Shown here: one piece after another, positions 11,498 to 22,400 of the stretch | How positions within the stretch are numbered: the first letter of the stretch is position 1 | Layout: each line of letters begins with the position of its first letter | Origin: Piezodorus guildinii | Lineage: Eukaryota; Arthropoda; Insecta; Hemiptera; Pentatomidae | Assembly: GCA_023052935.1 (NCBI GenBank) | Contig: CM041293.1 | Coordinates: forward strand, 170,583,341-170,647,340 | Length of the DNA stretch: 64,000 nucleotides | Direction of reading: 5' to 3' | Translations under genes and position numbers: made by a program | The notes under the pieces: generated by a model | What the model was told of the DNA's origin: nothing | Seen by the model: only the letters and a program-made list of their open reading frames with translations | Databases searched by the model: none

Positions 11498-11643
11498 TGT
11501 TTAAATTTATATTGGAAGATTAGACATATCAAAATAATTTATTATAATTTAACACATAACATGTAACATAATCTACTTTTTAATTACAACCTCCAGCTCA
11601 TCAAACATATGGGGGCTTTTAGCAATGTGACTATATCTAAACA
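11498..11643 (-). repeat. Gypsy-1 5' LTR
   Basis: 146-bp partner of the LTR at 6168-6313, with the same TGTTTA/TAAACA termini. Confidence 0.93.
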
Positions 11644-12154
11644 TATGTAACATACAGAACAATAGAACACATGTTTCAAATTCAATGTAAATTTATTATT
11701 TGCTTATTTATTTAACGTCACTTAATGGTACATGTAAATTTATTGTTTAACAATTTATTTTATATTTAACAATTTTATCTCTAAGTGTATATAAAAATTC
11801 TTGAAAGCTATATTAATTGATTTTAAAAACGGAAGTAAGTGAAAGTCGTGTGTTGCGCGCACCAGATTATTTTTTTGATCCGTAGTGTCAACAAACTCGA
11901 ATAATTAAATGTAGTCAAAAGGTGACTTTTTTCATTCAAACCAACATTGCTTCTAAGAAGTAATTTTTGTTCTAACTAGCGATAATTTTTTTTATAACAA
12001 AAAAATATTTTCATTAAATTTGTGATCAGAAAACTTTTATCAAATTTACGATACGAGCTATACCAAAAGAGTCAGATAGTGTTAAACGTGGTACATTTTT
12101 GAGAGTAGAAAAACGTCACTCTGATCTATCGACCCCCAGATAAAAGACATAGGG

Positions 12155-13345
12155 GAGGTCCGGGCAACGCGGATAGCCCAGGTAAACCGGATAGGCTCAT
12201 TTTCCAAGATTCTACATAGGGGTGGGCATAATCGAATGACGATTATCGGATCATTCGATTATTTCAATGATTCGAGTTGATCGATTATAGGATTAATCGT
12301 TTTGGATAAGCGAATGATGATTCGAACTGAACTGTTTAATCGAGGGAATATAAGGAGCTCGGATAATCGACGGACTTTTTTTTTTTTTTTTTTTTTCTCA
12401 TAACATAAATTATATGCATATTTGCACGTAGGCTCAGCTAGCTCAGCCACTATAGAGACGGGGATTGTGACATATACTAATCATTCGATTATTTAAATCA
12501 TCGAAGTCCGATCATCCGATTATTACAATCATTCGATTATGCCAACCCCTAATTCTACAACAGACTGCAAGTCGCGGTCGAGTCTATGCGGAACTCTCTC
12601 CCAAATAAAAGAATTTAGGTGTTTTTCTTTCGATTTTTGGCCAGATATGCATTGTATTATTTTAATTTTATGATAAAGTTTTAGAGAAAAATAAATTGTT
12701 TCACGGGGTAAGTATTAGAAGATTTTAGGGAGTAAGGTTTCAAACTTCAGTCTACTCCTGGCCTTATGATAAATGTAATAATAGAATATAGATACTTGAA
12801 AAAATGTTAAAATTGTAATAATTGATAGTTAAAAAGTGGGAAAAAATTACCATTATTGAATTAAATAAGGAATTTAAGAATTTTGACAATATAAAAGATG
12901 TGTTTTTATTGGATGCAAAAAATTCTGAAGATGAGGCTCTTCATAATTGGATACTCTAAAAATTGAGATTGTATTATAACACGGAGCCGGCATTCTAAAA
13001 TTGTGTATGCTTAATTTATATCAAAATGGTTCTTCGGGCAAAGCGGATAGGCTATCCGCTTTGACAAAACTGTAGCTGTTATTTGAGTTTAGAAACCTAA
13101 GATATCCAAGTCAGCTGGAGCTAAAACACCAATATCAACGGAAAAGTAAAGAGGAAGTTAACCCAGACACTGAAAGGAAAATAAAATAGAATGGGAGATT
13201 TTCATGCTTAGTATGCACTGAGAAATACATAAACCCACCTGTAGAAGATTTGATCCAATGTTCTTAATGTGAACAGTGGGCACACAATTCCTGTACGTCG
13301 TATTGAGGACGAGGAAGTTACTTCTGCGATAACTGTGACGATAAA
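12155..13345 (+). mobile_element. Pogo/Tigger-like transposon remnant
   Basis: Conceptual translation at 13205-13339 gives a PHD-like Cys array, CLVC...QCSxCEQWAHNSC...FCDNC, interrupted by two stops. Such a finger ends the transposases of some insect pogo/Tigger-type DDE elements. The motifs CGGATAGCCC (12171) and CGGATAGGC (12189 and again near 13041) may be element-specific. A hAT MITE interrupts the left part. The catalytic domain was not recognised. Confidence 0.45.
12217..12551. mobile_element. hAT MITE, copy 2
   Basis: TAGGGGTGGGCATAATCGA and its inverse form the ends. A perfect 8-bp target duplication, ATTCTACA, is at 12209-12216 and 12552-12559. The interior includes a T-run and a segment (CTCAGCCACTATAGAGACGG) shared with copy 3 but not with copy 1. 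Confidence 0.95.
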
Positions 13346-13450
13346 AAAAAATCTAAAATCAAAATAAAAATAAAAGCGCATTTCGACAGGATTTTGTTAT
13401 TAGTTTATTATTTATATAAAAATTAAATAGCTAAAAAGTATGGGATAAAA

Positions 13451-14324
13451 TCTGGTGCGCGCAGCACACGACTTTCACTTACCACGCTTGTTAAAATCAA
13501 TTTAAGAATTTTTAAATACCGTTAGAGATGAAATTAGTTTAAAGAATTAATTAAATTGATTTTCGATAGAAACATGTCTTTTATTAAATAATCTATTATG
13601 TTATTTTCTGAAACAATCAGTTAATTTTATCCGCTTTTCGTCACTCTCCATTACATTTTATAACTTTGTGCTTAAAATATTATTTTTTCTAATTTTTTTA
13701 GCTTTCCAACGGTATATTATACATATATATATACGGTACTCATCTTTAAAAAAACAAAAATTACATTAAAAAATACTTTTTCTCTTTCAGGTTATTATCA
13801 GATTCATTCAACTTATATATTTAGCGGTTTTTAATCAATGCTTACACCATGAAGTGGTTAATTTTTTTGAATGTACAAAATTAAAGATACTTTAGAAGAA
13901 GAAAATTTAAAATATCGGCATTTAAGCCCTGTTAGGATATTTTAATAAGAATAAAACCTACATGATATTGAAGCCTACTAAATTTTACATCGATATTGCG
14001 AGTTTAATTAAAATCGTCAGAACCGTATTTGAGAAACTCATAAAAAGGTGCCATATGCATGGTATAAAGTGGCTCTTCTGATTAGCCGATGTTGATGAAG
14101 AAGTTTTTGTAACATATCGGGCGTATAGTAGTTATCTTAAATATGAAATTTCAGTTTCATAGGACTTTTGTTTCCGCCCGGGAGTTACCACACACACACA
14201 GACCTTTTTGTGGAACTTGGTTATTTGGACTCAGGGGACCCTAAAAAGCGTATTTCGTTGAAAACAGGAATTCGAAAATTTTCACGATCGCATTACTATC
14301 CCTTACTATATAGTAAGTGAAAGT
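13451..14324 (+). mobile_element. Family H element, copy 3 (full length)
   Basis: TCTGGTGCG end at 13451 and palindrome CTTACTATATAGTAAG at 14302-14317. Noncoding. The sequence after it (14328-14394) repeats 12845-12912 with about 90% identity, so it sits near or within a locally duplicated repeat. Confidence 0.92.
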
Positions 14325-14740
14325 AAAAATTACAATTATTGAATTAAATAAGGTATTTCTAAGAATTTTGACAATATTAAAAGATGTGTTTTTATGTAAG
14401 GAGAGATACAATACTATTTTTTTTTATTACATTGTGATTGTGAATTATTTAATTGTAATATTTATTATTGTTGAATGTTGAAATTAATATAATATTAAAT
14501 TGTTATTAGTAGATGACTAAAAATTCTGAAGATGAGGCGTATAGGCCCCGAACATTGATGAAGAATAAATGAATGATGGTTAAAAGAAGAGATTGTTCCT
14601 AAATAACCAAATTAAAAAAATAAATCCGTTCAATTTAGGATTACTTTCAAGAAATTTTCAAAGATCACGGCGTACGAGGGAGGTAGGTTATGCTAGTACA
14701 AACGAAGAATCGAATTGACAGTTATTAATTTATCTTTAGA

Positions 14741-14988
14741 TGCCAAAGGTCGCGGGTTCAAACCTACAGGTGGCCCTAGGATTTCCAATGGGAGTAAACA
14801 TCCTATGTGGTCTTTCGGAGGGAACGTAAAAAGGTGGTCACGAGCCTGTGCGATGTCAGGAACTCGTTAAAGATCCCAATCCTAATAAAACCTGGGTAAG
14901 AAAAATTTAGAACAACCACTGTCATGTGCATCGTCCGATTATGTATATAGCATGAAATGACGATACATGAATAAATAAATAAATTTAT
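14741..14988 (+). mobile_element. SINE family A, copy 1 (5' truncated)
   Basis: It contains the pol III B-box-like GGGTTCAAACC at 14755, the family body (GCGATGTCAGG, TCGTTAAAGATCCC, CCTAATAAAACCTGG) and the tail AATAAATAAATAAA. The A-box half is missing. Confidence 0.85.
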
Positions 14989-14999
14989 CTAGAAATTCT

Positions 15000-16050
15000 A
15001 GTTTTGGCTTTGCAGGGTAAGGCAGAACTTAAAGGAATTTCAGAGAAGAATCTATTGTATGTAAGCTTGGCGAAAAATAGTTCTTAATTTTTCCTAAAAA
15101 AAAAAAGATAATCTTTTCAGAAGCTTCTTCTCGTGTGACATCGTATTCTAAAATAACGATTCTGTTTCTTGTAGCCTATTTTAGTCACTTTTCGATCAAA
15201 ACATTCAAATAGATCCTTTGTTGACAACAAGCAATGATATCGATTTCCTCACCTGTTTCAATAGCTCAGGTTACACGACAACCTTCTCATCACATCAAAC
15301 CCACAGCATTTTTTTCTTTCTTGTTGGTCTTGAGGTCGGTGTTAATTTTCTTGTCCAACGCATCATTTTCTGAGTTTAGTTCTCGTGAAAATTTTTTTCG
15401 AAAATCTTCAGGTATTTCGCATTCCATCTATCACTCGTTCAATTGATGCGGTGCCAATTTCCCTGCTTTCTAGAATATGGGATGTAGACAATCAAAAATC
15501 GTTTAGCGAATATTTAACAAGTTATATAGTGTTGCTTTTGTTTTCGTCCAACGATCCTTACAATCCAACATCTTGAAATGTATCCGGTGTTACTTGCCTT
15601 TCAAGTCAAACTCACCAATATAAAACCGCCTGAAACAAGGCACACAATCGCCCAACGTTAGGACATTGTCACCTTAAGTTTCAATGAGTATACTTGTTTT
15701 AAACCCCGAAATTGACCGGACGAAAAAATAATGAGGCTATTCCGAAATTATATGAAATGTAATAGCTTTCTGAAAGGTACTGCCATAGCAACGATATGAC
15801 GTCATAGATAAGGCTGCGTAACATTCCTTGTTTCCAGCGCCATCTTTTAGAAAAATTAAGAACTATTCTCCGCCACACTTATTAATAATGGCCAATTTAA
15901 GTTTAAAGAATTAATTTTGAATTTTCATTCAGCTCTATTACATAAAAGGAATTATTTAAATTTTATCTACAGTTCATGCCTTATTATTACTACTTAAATA
16001 TATTTTTTTCAAAATATATATATTGTGGATAAGAGACAAAGAAATTTTTA
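15000..16050. other. Unassigned stretch, possibly decayed coding DNA
   Basis: Between 15110 and 15850 the DNA is less AT-rich than its surroundings. Short minus-strand readings (for example ASIERVIDGMRNT) look protein-like but are broken by stops and frame changes. I could not assign them to a family. The plus-strand frames here are too short and biased to support a gene. Confidence 0.25.
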
Positions 16051-16255
16051 CTTTCACTTACCTATATATATGAAATATATTATATAGTAAGAGAAAGTAT
16101 GGCGATCGTAAAAATTTTCGAATTCCAGTTCAAATTCAATTCAATTCGAATTCAATGGAAATACACGTTTCAGGGTCCCTTGAGTCCAATTAACCAAGTC
16201 CCGCAAAAAGGTCTGTGTGTGTGGTAACTCTAGCACAAGAACGAAAAGTCGGACT
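16051..16255 (-). mobile_element. Family H element, copy 4 (palindrome-end fragment)
   Basis: Starts ACTTTCACTTACC and holds the GTCCCGCAAAAAGGTCTGTG block found in all copies. It stops after about 200 bp. Confidence 0.85.
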
Positions 16256-16618
16256 TAAGTGACAATACAATAATGCTTTCATTGGCTAACCAAAACTGTT
16301 AAATCTTCTTCATTTAAGTTTTCGATTTTAATTTATGTCTTCTTCATTCTAAATCTCTAAATATTTCTAAACAACAATTTTAATTTAACTATGTATTGTA
16401 ACTATGTTTCTGGAGTGATGAAGGTGTGCAACACTGATAAAAGTGCAACACTGAGATAACCTTCGTATCCCTTCCAAGCAATAAAAAAACAAAACATATG
16501 TTTTAATAGTGAGTATTAAGTAAACTTTGTTGTAAGTTGTTAATTTGTGTTCTTAATTAAAAATCTACTTTATTAGAACTTACGTAAGTTTTTAAACACA
16601 ATAACAACAAAAATCTCA

Positions 16619-16905
16619 TTAGGAATAGAAGCTCGTGAAAAGCCGAAGGATTTTATTATTGTGAATGCGATTAAAATACAGTGACTTTTTTTCGTTTCGA
16701 ACGTGACAAATATTAACACTCTCGTTATTGTAAGAATTCAAAGTGCATGTGTCCTCATTCTCCAAGTAATACTCCAGGAAAGGGATAGTGTTTCTCATCA
16801 CTTGGAAGTCTATGGAAAGAGGAGAAACTTCAGATTTGGCCCAGCCAAGATCTCTCCCCACTTCAAGGGTTTTGAGTGCCAAATCTATGATATTGTATAT
16901 TGAGA
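16619..16905 (-). CDS. Possible terminal exon of an unidentified host gene
   Basis: On the minus strand a good 3' splice site (GTTTCTTTAG) is followed at once by an open frame of about 95 codons ending in TAA at 16619. Reading from the splice site needs one base from a preceding exon (phase 1). The peptide begins SIYNIIDLALKTLEVGRDLG and contains NTIPFLEYYLENEDTC. Composition is protein-like and unlike the nearby repeats, but I do not recognise the family. Upstream exons would lie above 16910 and so across the neighbouring virus-like frame, which could occupy an intron. A shorter reading could start at the internal Met (16882). Confidence 0.3.
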
Positions 16906-17056
16906 CTAAAGAAACAATTTACGGGTTATTTTCCGCTAAGGTAAAATGATATATTTCATTCATTTATGATAATAAATGATAATAATTCATTTTTAAATTT
17001 TAACCCAAAAAGAAATTGGACAGTTGAATTTGACTCGTCACACACAACCAAACAGT

Positions 17057-18287
17057 AGGACCCCGAAGCTAAAGAGGAAGCAGCAGGAAAAACCGCTTGG
17101 CGAGGATTCATCATCCAAATGTGGGCAAATGACGAACCTATCTATGATATTGGAGGTTGTACGGCTTCTTATAGTTTACACGAAATGTACGGCCAAAATT
17201 ATGATTTTGGAGGATTTATCCCTTTAGTCAAACAGACTTATGATACCATCTGCGCCATAGATAGACGTTCCAGTAGAATGTTGCCTTATGCTTCTCTCCT
17301 CCACCATGCTACAGTATATCTTAATGCAGTATTTCTGGATAGTCTACGTGGCCAGGGCCGCCGACCTTTTGATTACGCGGAAAGTATGCAGGATACATAT
17401 ACATTGCAGGATACATGCCGGAAGCCATTCATGAATATGTAAGAAATGTAGGAAAAATAACCACTTTAACTGGTGCTAAGGTTTATGTAAATGTGCCAAA
17501 AATTGCCGTTCCACAAGGTCCGACCGAAGAATACGAGTCTGGATTTTTTGGTGTATGTAATGCGGCTACACACAACGTTTATGAATGTTACATCGCTCCT
17601 GCCGTCACAGCCAGGTATGTTGAGGCTTGCAGAACCCAAAATGAAGATTGGAAACCACTTCCTGACAAGCTCGCCCCCTGTGATGCTGTTCCTACATATA
17701 ATTTGTTGGGTTATGATGCTGTCGAGTGTTTAGGACCGGAGGGTCGTAGTAGACTTAATGGCATCTTCTTTCCGAATGATGAGTCTCCCATGGGTAGGTT
17801 GAGGTTCTCATCAAAGTTGTGTGCCCGAGTTAACACGTATCTAAAATCTATAAAAGATAAATTTAAAAGCCTACCGATTGCTAGACTTACAACTATGGGG
17901 ACTGGGCTCTCAAACCTTCTATTCGTGGAAACGCCATCCTCCGTTCCTGATGCTGCAAGCGCAGTCCCTTTGTCACATTATCCTGTCAATATTTATTCTT
18001 CAGGGCAATTCTCAGCCTATACGGCAAACCACGCATACCTTGACGTTATGCATAGGCGAAGAACTAAAAAGGCGAGAGGATTTTGTTACATCAAGGCGGA
18101 TATTTCGAAAGGGTCAGGAATTGCTGGATGGGAAGCCACAATTAATCATAACTTCACAATGTCTGGAGATTTTGCGCCGTTATTGTTAAAGGATTACTGG
18201 CCTATACGCTCACGTTTATTCATGAGCAGAACAGGAGTCGGACGGATCACCACTTTAAATGCATGGATAAGAAAACTGGAGTTGTAG
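17057..18287 (+). pseudogene. Intronless virus-like frame, possible endogenous viral element
   Basis: A frame from 17119 (open from 17059) runs to 17442. It continues after a +1/-1 shift near 17375-17400 in a second frame to the stop at 18287, for about 400 codons in total. No introns, LTRs, terminal repeats or poly(A) tail flank it. The GC content is clearly higher than that of the neighbouring DNA. The protein is globular, rich in Tyr/Ala/Pro, without signal peptide, transmembrane segment or zinc fingers, and ends in a basic helix. The overall look recalls a coat protein of a toti-like double-stranded RNA virus integrated into the germ line, but this rests on general appearance, not on a motif. 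A decayed TE protein is the alternative. No restored sequence is given. Confidence 0.4.
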
Positions 18288-18629
18288 GATCGGCTCATTC
18301 CCGCCCAGACCTTTCCTTACATCGGTGGATGTGAGAATGTAATCCTCTCTCCTTGATAGGTTTAGACAGTTTTGCTCATGATATTAAAATCATATAGGGC
18401 TAATAGTTGTGTTGAGTTGTTCTTTTGTACCAAATAAATAATTTTGATAGTGCATCTCATTTTTTAATCTCCATAATGTGACATCATAAAACCCAATTAT
18501 TCCATTCGAAAATTACTCTAAAAAACTAAATATGCAACATCAACCTTAAACCAACACATTGTAATCCACTCAATACCTTGTGAAAATTCTAAGAAATCGT
18601 ACATAGTGTAATATACCCACTCTAATGAA

Positions 18630-18885
18630 AAATGTTTCCGGGGTTCATAAGTTTGAGAAGGTCTCAGAGTTCACATACCTGGGATCAGTGGTCACCCAAG
18701 ATAATAACCCCGATATTGAGATAAGGTGAAGAATAACTGCAGCCAACAAATGCTACTTTGGGTTAGGCAAGCAGATAACCAAGCGGATACTCTCTAGACA
18801 GACCAAGCTCCACCTCTATAAGACATTGGTGCGTCCCGTACTGCTCTATGGATCAGAGTGTTGGGCGATGGTTGTAGCGCCGTGA
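18630..18885 (+). mobile_element. RTE-like LINE fragment
   Basis: Conceptual translation reads FEKVSEFTYLGSVVTQDN...SRQTKLHLYKTLVRPVLLYGSECWAM, the post-RT region shared by RTE-like LINE polyproteins. One internal stop (IR*RITAA). Both ends are truncated. Confidence 0.8.
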
Positions 18886-18948
18886 AATAATAAATAATAA
18901 TAATGAAAAATGTTTCAGTATTGTTATTTTGTTAGGGAGGCTAAATAT

Positions 18949-18955
<7 letters not shown>

Positions 18956-18986
<31 letters not shown>
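18956..18986. repeat. (AT)n microsatellite
   Basis: About 15 AT units. Confidence 0.9.
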
Positions 18987-18992
<6 letters not shown>

Positions 18993-19156
18993 GTGAAGTG
19001 GCAAAAGATAATTTAAAAAAAGTAAAGGTTATAAGTAAACTACTCATATGGTTCCAGAAATAATACTAATTTATTCAGAGATGTAACCTGCTCAAATACC
19101 TTTTGTAGGTTATTTACATTCCCAACTGGTATTAAGACTGTTACTGCCAGGCTCCT

Positions 19157-19160
<4 letters not shown>

Positions 19161-19192
<32 letters not shown>
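19161..19192. repeat. (AT)n microsatellite
   Basis: About 16 AT units, immediately left of a dispersed repeat. Confidence 0.9.
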
Positions 19193-19195
<3 letters not shown>

Positions 19196-19199
19196 AGGA

Positions 19200-19345
19200 A
19201 CAAAGGAGAGCTGTTATGTTTCTATTAAAGGAGAATTAAAATCCAGCCTCTAGATTGCTGTACTGATAAACTTGTTAGCCTGCACACCATAAAACGTTTT
19301 AGTTATAGTTAAATATAAAAAATTAGATCATTATGACTAGTAGTC
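19200..19345 (+). repeat. Dispersed repeat, copy 1
   Basis: It shares AAAGGAGAGCTG, then CCAGATTGCT/CTAGATTGCT, then AAACTTGTTAG with 21072-21215 in the same orientation. The family is unknown. Confidence 0.6.
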
Positions 19346-19349
19346 AGGA

Positions 19350-19791
19350 AATCCACAACCTGACACAATAAATGAAAATTAAATTCAATTTGTTTTTTCT
19401 TCAGGGCTTTTATATAAAAAAACAAAAAAAAAAAAAACAACAGTATATTTCAATATGTTTTACATCCACATAAATACTCCTATACTAATACATAGATTTC
19501 TATTTATCTAAATTATAACATTTATAAGATAAAATAAATGAAATTTAGACTTTATTTTCTAATTAGATGAGTTAAATATATATTAAGTCTCTAGAACATC
19601 TATTCTTTTTATTAATTAAACCCGCCGGCACAACCACATAAAAAAGCTGATAGCCGAACTCCTGGAGGGAACAAATATAAATTTTTTTAAGATGTTTTTT
19701 GGTGCTTGAGAAAGCACTAATAGTACAAACGACAATTAGATACAAATCGGGATAAAATCTAGGATTTTTTAACATAAACTCATTTTACCTT

Positions 19792-19829
<38 letters not shown>

Positions 19830-21060
19830 CATAAGATAGTCATTCAGATTGTGAAGTTGAGCAGCCAATCAAACTAGATATTTCTATATAACAGTAAGAG
19901 CAAGTTTTGTTTGGAATTGAAAGATGTTTATCATTGATAGGATTATTGTAAATTGTATGTTTTATTACTATTACCTAATGCCCCTCCCCATTTATTTCAT
20001 CAGCTGTGTATGCGCTTGCACATGCGCTATACAGATTTTCCACCCTAAACCTTATTTATATCTTCTATTTATTCTCTAGTTGCCATTCCTTAAAAATATT
20101 TGATATTGTGAGAATTTTTCAGTAAAATTATTATTAATTTTCTTATTGTAATTACATTGTAATAATAGAATTATTTACTCATGAATTTGCTTATACAATT
20201 GGTTTAATCTCATACATAGCTCCGTATCATGTGGTATTGACATAAATTGTTCTTGTTTTTCGTCATGAAGTACATATTAATTTTTTTGTCATTTATACAG
20301 TTTTTACTGAATAAAACAATTATTTTTTAATGACCGTCATCCTATATCTTAAGCTTCTATAATTTTATTTCTTACAAATAAGCATGTTATGAATGAACCT
20401 AGGTATATTATACGTTTATATTATTATTATTATTTCCAGAAAAAAATAGTAACCTGGAAAAATATTACAGTAAGCCGATTTTATTGGAAAAAGTTATAAA
20501 AACATCCCAACCTTATACCGATTCTCTATATCCTTTTTTTTCAGTTAGCAATGTAGACCCAAGAGATCTACTTTGCCCTGAAAAGTGGCCTTCCTATTGT
20601 AATATACCCACTAATACATAAACAATTGTTAATTATTTGAATTATTGTTATTTTTTTAGGCAGGTTAACAACTATATATTAATTATTGTATTAGGCTGGC
20701 ATGTTTAACTATTGAGAGATCTAATTTGGATATTTGTTAACATGGAGACCAAGGATGCTGACCAAGCCAATGCTAGTTTTCTCCAACAGATTTAATTTTA
20801 TTAAATCCACATTTTCTTCAGGTCAATTTTTAATAGAAACTCGGGTGTAATAATCTAGAAATTTATCGCCCTAAAACACCTTACCTACCTACTTAATAGA
20901 AACTATTATACGGAATTTAATAAATAAATAAAATATACTCCATCAATAAAAACAGAACCTTGAATAAAGTTCATCTTTTGTAAAAAATTGTATGATGGTG
21001 AGCAAAGGTGTCAAAAAAAGGGAAGACAGGTATAAGGAAAAGGGTAGTTCTTTGGGGACC
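19350..21060. other. AT-rich DNA without recognisable genes
   Basis: Homopolymer runs (T-run at 19798-19825) and simple AT-rich sequence. I found no exon, repeat end or structured element. Confidence 0.5.
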
Positions 21061-21071
21061 GTTGAAGAGTG

Positions 21072-21215
21072 AGACCCAAAGGAGAGCTGCTGTGTTGGTT
21101 AAGGGAAGAATTGAGATCCTGCCTCCAGATTGCTATTAATGACAAACTTGTTAGTCTGCTTACTATTACTTTTTGTAAGTTTTAGCAATAGTTAAATATT
21201 AAAAATTAAAACATT
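21072..21215 (+). repeat. Dispersed repeat, copy 2
   Basis: Partner of 19200-19345, with about 75-80% identity by eye. Confidence 0.6.
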
Positions 21216-21337
21216 TTGCCTGATTTTTAGAGACCCATACCCTGAGTCAATAAATTTAATTAATTAGAATTCATTTTTAATTAATTTTCTCTTAAGGTGC
21301 ATTTAATAAAAATAAAAAATTAGAATATTGCAATAAA

Positions 21338-21356
21338 CACACACACACACACACAC
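21338..21356. repeat. (CA)n microsatellite
   Basis: About nine CA units. Confidence 0.9.
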
Positions 21357-21459
21357 ATATGGAGTGTTGCTAAATTGAAGTGATGGAAATATTCAATAGT
21401 AAATTAATAAAAGGCTGCCTTTCTATTCCACAATTTTATTTAAAATTGCACTGTTAGAA

Positions 21460-22400
21460 GCGTAATTCCAAAAAAGAAGAAATAAAAGTGAAACTACGGT
21501 TCTGTCAACACATAGTACTGATCATAAGCACAATTTGATTGTAAAAACATCACATCATCCAATGAAAACAATTTTAGTAAACGAAAAATAATAGAAGCTA
21601 CTATATATTACCAAAAATATTAAATTAAAGTACTTGTTTTTATTGTTTTGTTTTAATACTTGTATTAATATTTTGAACGTTAATCTACACCCAGATTATA
21701 ATTTTATAAGATTTTTATTATTAACATTTTATATATTTATATAATTAACTTATTAAATTTAAACAATATTTATAAATAAAATTAAATGTAGAACTATTTT
21801 CTTACAATATTTTTATTTATTTATTAACATATTCATAACAGTTTTTAAAGTTTCATGAACAATGCTTTTCAAATTTGATACAAACTGAATTCCATAATTA
21901 ATATTAAAATCAAGATTGCAATAATTAAAAAAAAAACTAAAACAACCATATTATATTTTTTATTTATTTAACGTCACTTTATGCTATTATGGCTAATCGG
22001 ACGATGCTACAGTGGGAGGACGAAGGATAATAAAATAAGGCATAAAGGACTTATATTTTATTCATATTTACAACTTTTTATATATTGAATCTTTGTTTTA
22101 TATACCATCCATATTTATAAATGCTGTATAGTAGAAACATCTAAGATGCTAAAAACAAGGTTAAAACAACATATATACAATTGTAAACATATAAATTAAA
22201 CAGCATTATTCAATCACAGCATAGTCAATTAGCATAAATTTAATTCCAAAGACAAACATATTTTAAATACTGAACAAAAAATATAAAAATTATAGAAGCA
22301 ATACATTTTACTAAAATATCAAAATCACTGAAAATTATAAATTAGATTTTTAAAAAAATAGCATTAACTATGCAGATATTATAAATAAATTGAATTTTTA
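21460..22400 (+). mobile_element. Penelope-like element relics (endonuclease end)
   Basis: Broken readings at 22120-22260 restore the GIY-YIG endonuclease pattern ETSKMLKTRLKQH followed by TALFNHS and HKFN. A second, shorter relic lies at 21490-21610 (STDHKHNL, KxIEAT). Penelope-like elements carry this nuclease at the C-terminus. All frames are interrupted. A SINE fragment sits between the two. Confidence 0.65.
21960..22020 (-). mobile_element. SINE family A, copy 2 (tail fragment)
   Basis: Only the 3' 60 bp remain (TTTATTTAACGTCACTTTATG, then GGCTAATCGGACGATGCTAC). Confidence 0.8.

Larger units (their letters stand above)
6168..11643 (-). mobile_element. Ty3/Gypsy LTR retrotransposon (Gypsy-1)
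   Basis: Two near-identical 146-bp LTRs (11498-11643 and 6168-6313) bracket gag, protease, RT, RNase H and integrase in Ty3/Gypsy order on the minus strand. Next to the 5' LTR the minus strand reads TTGCGCAGTCG, resembling the tRNA-Ser-type primer binding site of insect Gypsy elements. A polypurine tract (AAAGGGGAGGA) lies at about 6315-6325 beside the 3' LTR. There are several frameshifts and an 887-bp family H insertion in pol. There is no env-like frame between integrase and the 3' LTR. Confidence 0.95.
2822..11873 (-). mobile_element. Family H element, copy 1, split by three insertions
   Basis: Family H is the commonest repeat in the window: about 890 bp, noncoding. One end reads TCTGGTGCGGGCAACACACG followed by ACTTTCACTTACC. 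The other carries the palindrome CTTACTATATAGTAAG followed by TGAAAGT. Here the palindrome end is at 2822 and the TCTGG end at about 11873. The body resumes at 4691-5180 (after the LINE) and at 6080 (after the mariner), and ends at about 11770-11873 (after the Gypsy element). The subterminal 12-bp inverted repeat and palindrome recall Helitron-like (Helentron/HINE) elements, but the class is not proven. Confidence 0.7.

Noticed and set aside
6168..11643. Gypsy-1 as an infectious errantivirus-like element
   Set aside because: No env-like frame lies between integrase and the 3' LTR, and gag/pol are frameshifted and interrupted.
17491..18189. Frames of 80 and 103 codons inside the virus-like region
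   Set aside because: They overlap the longer 290-codon frame in other registers and have poor composition.
18956..19192. AT tracts as promoters or replication origins
   Set aside because: Pure (AT)n microsatellites with no associated motif or gene start.
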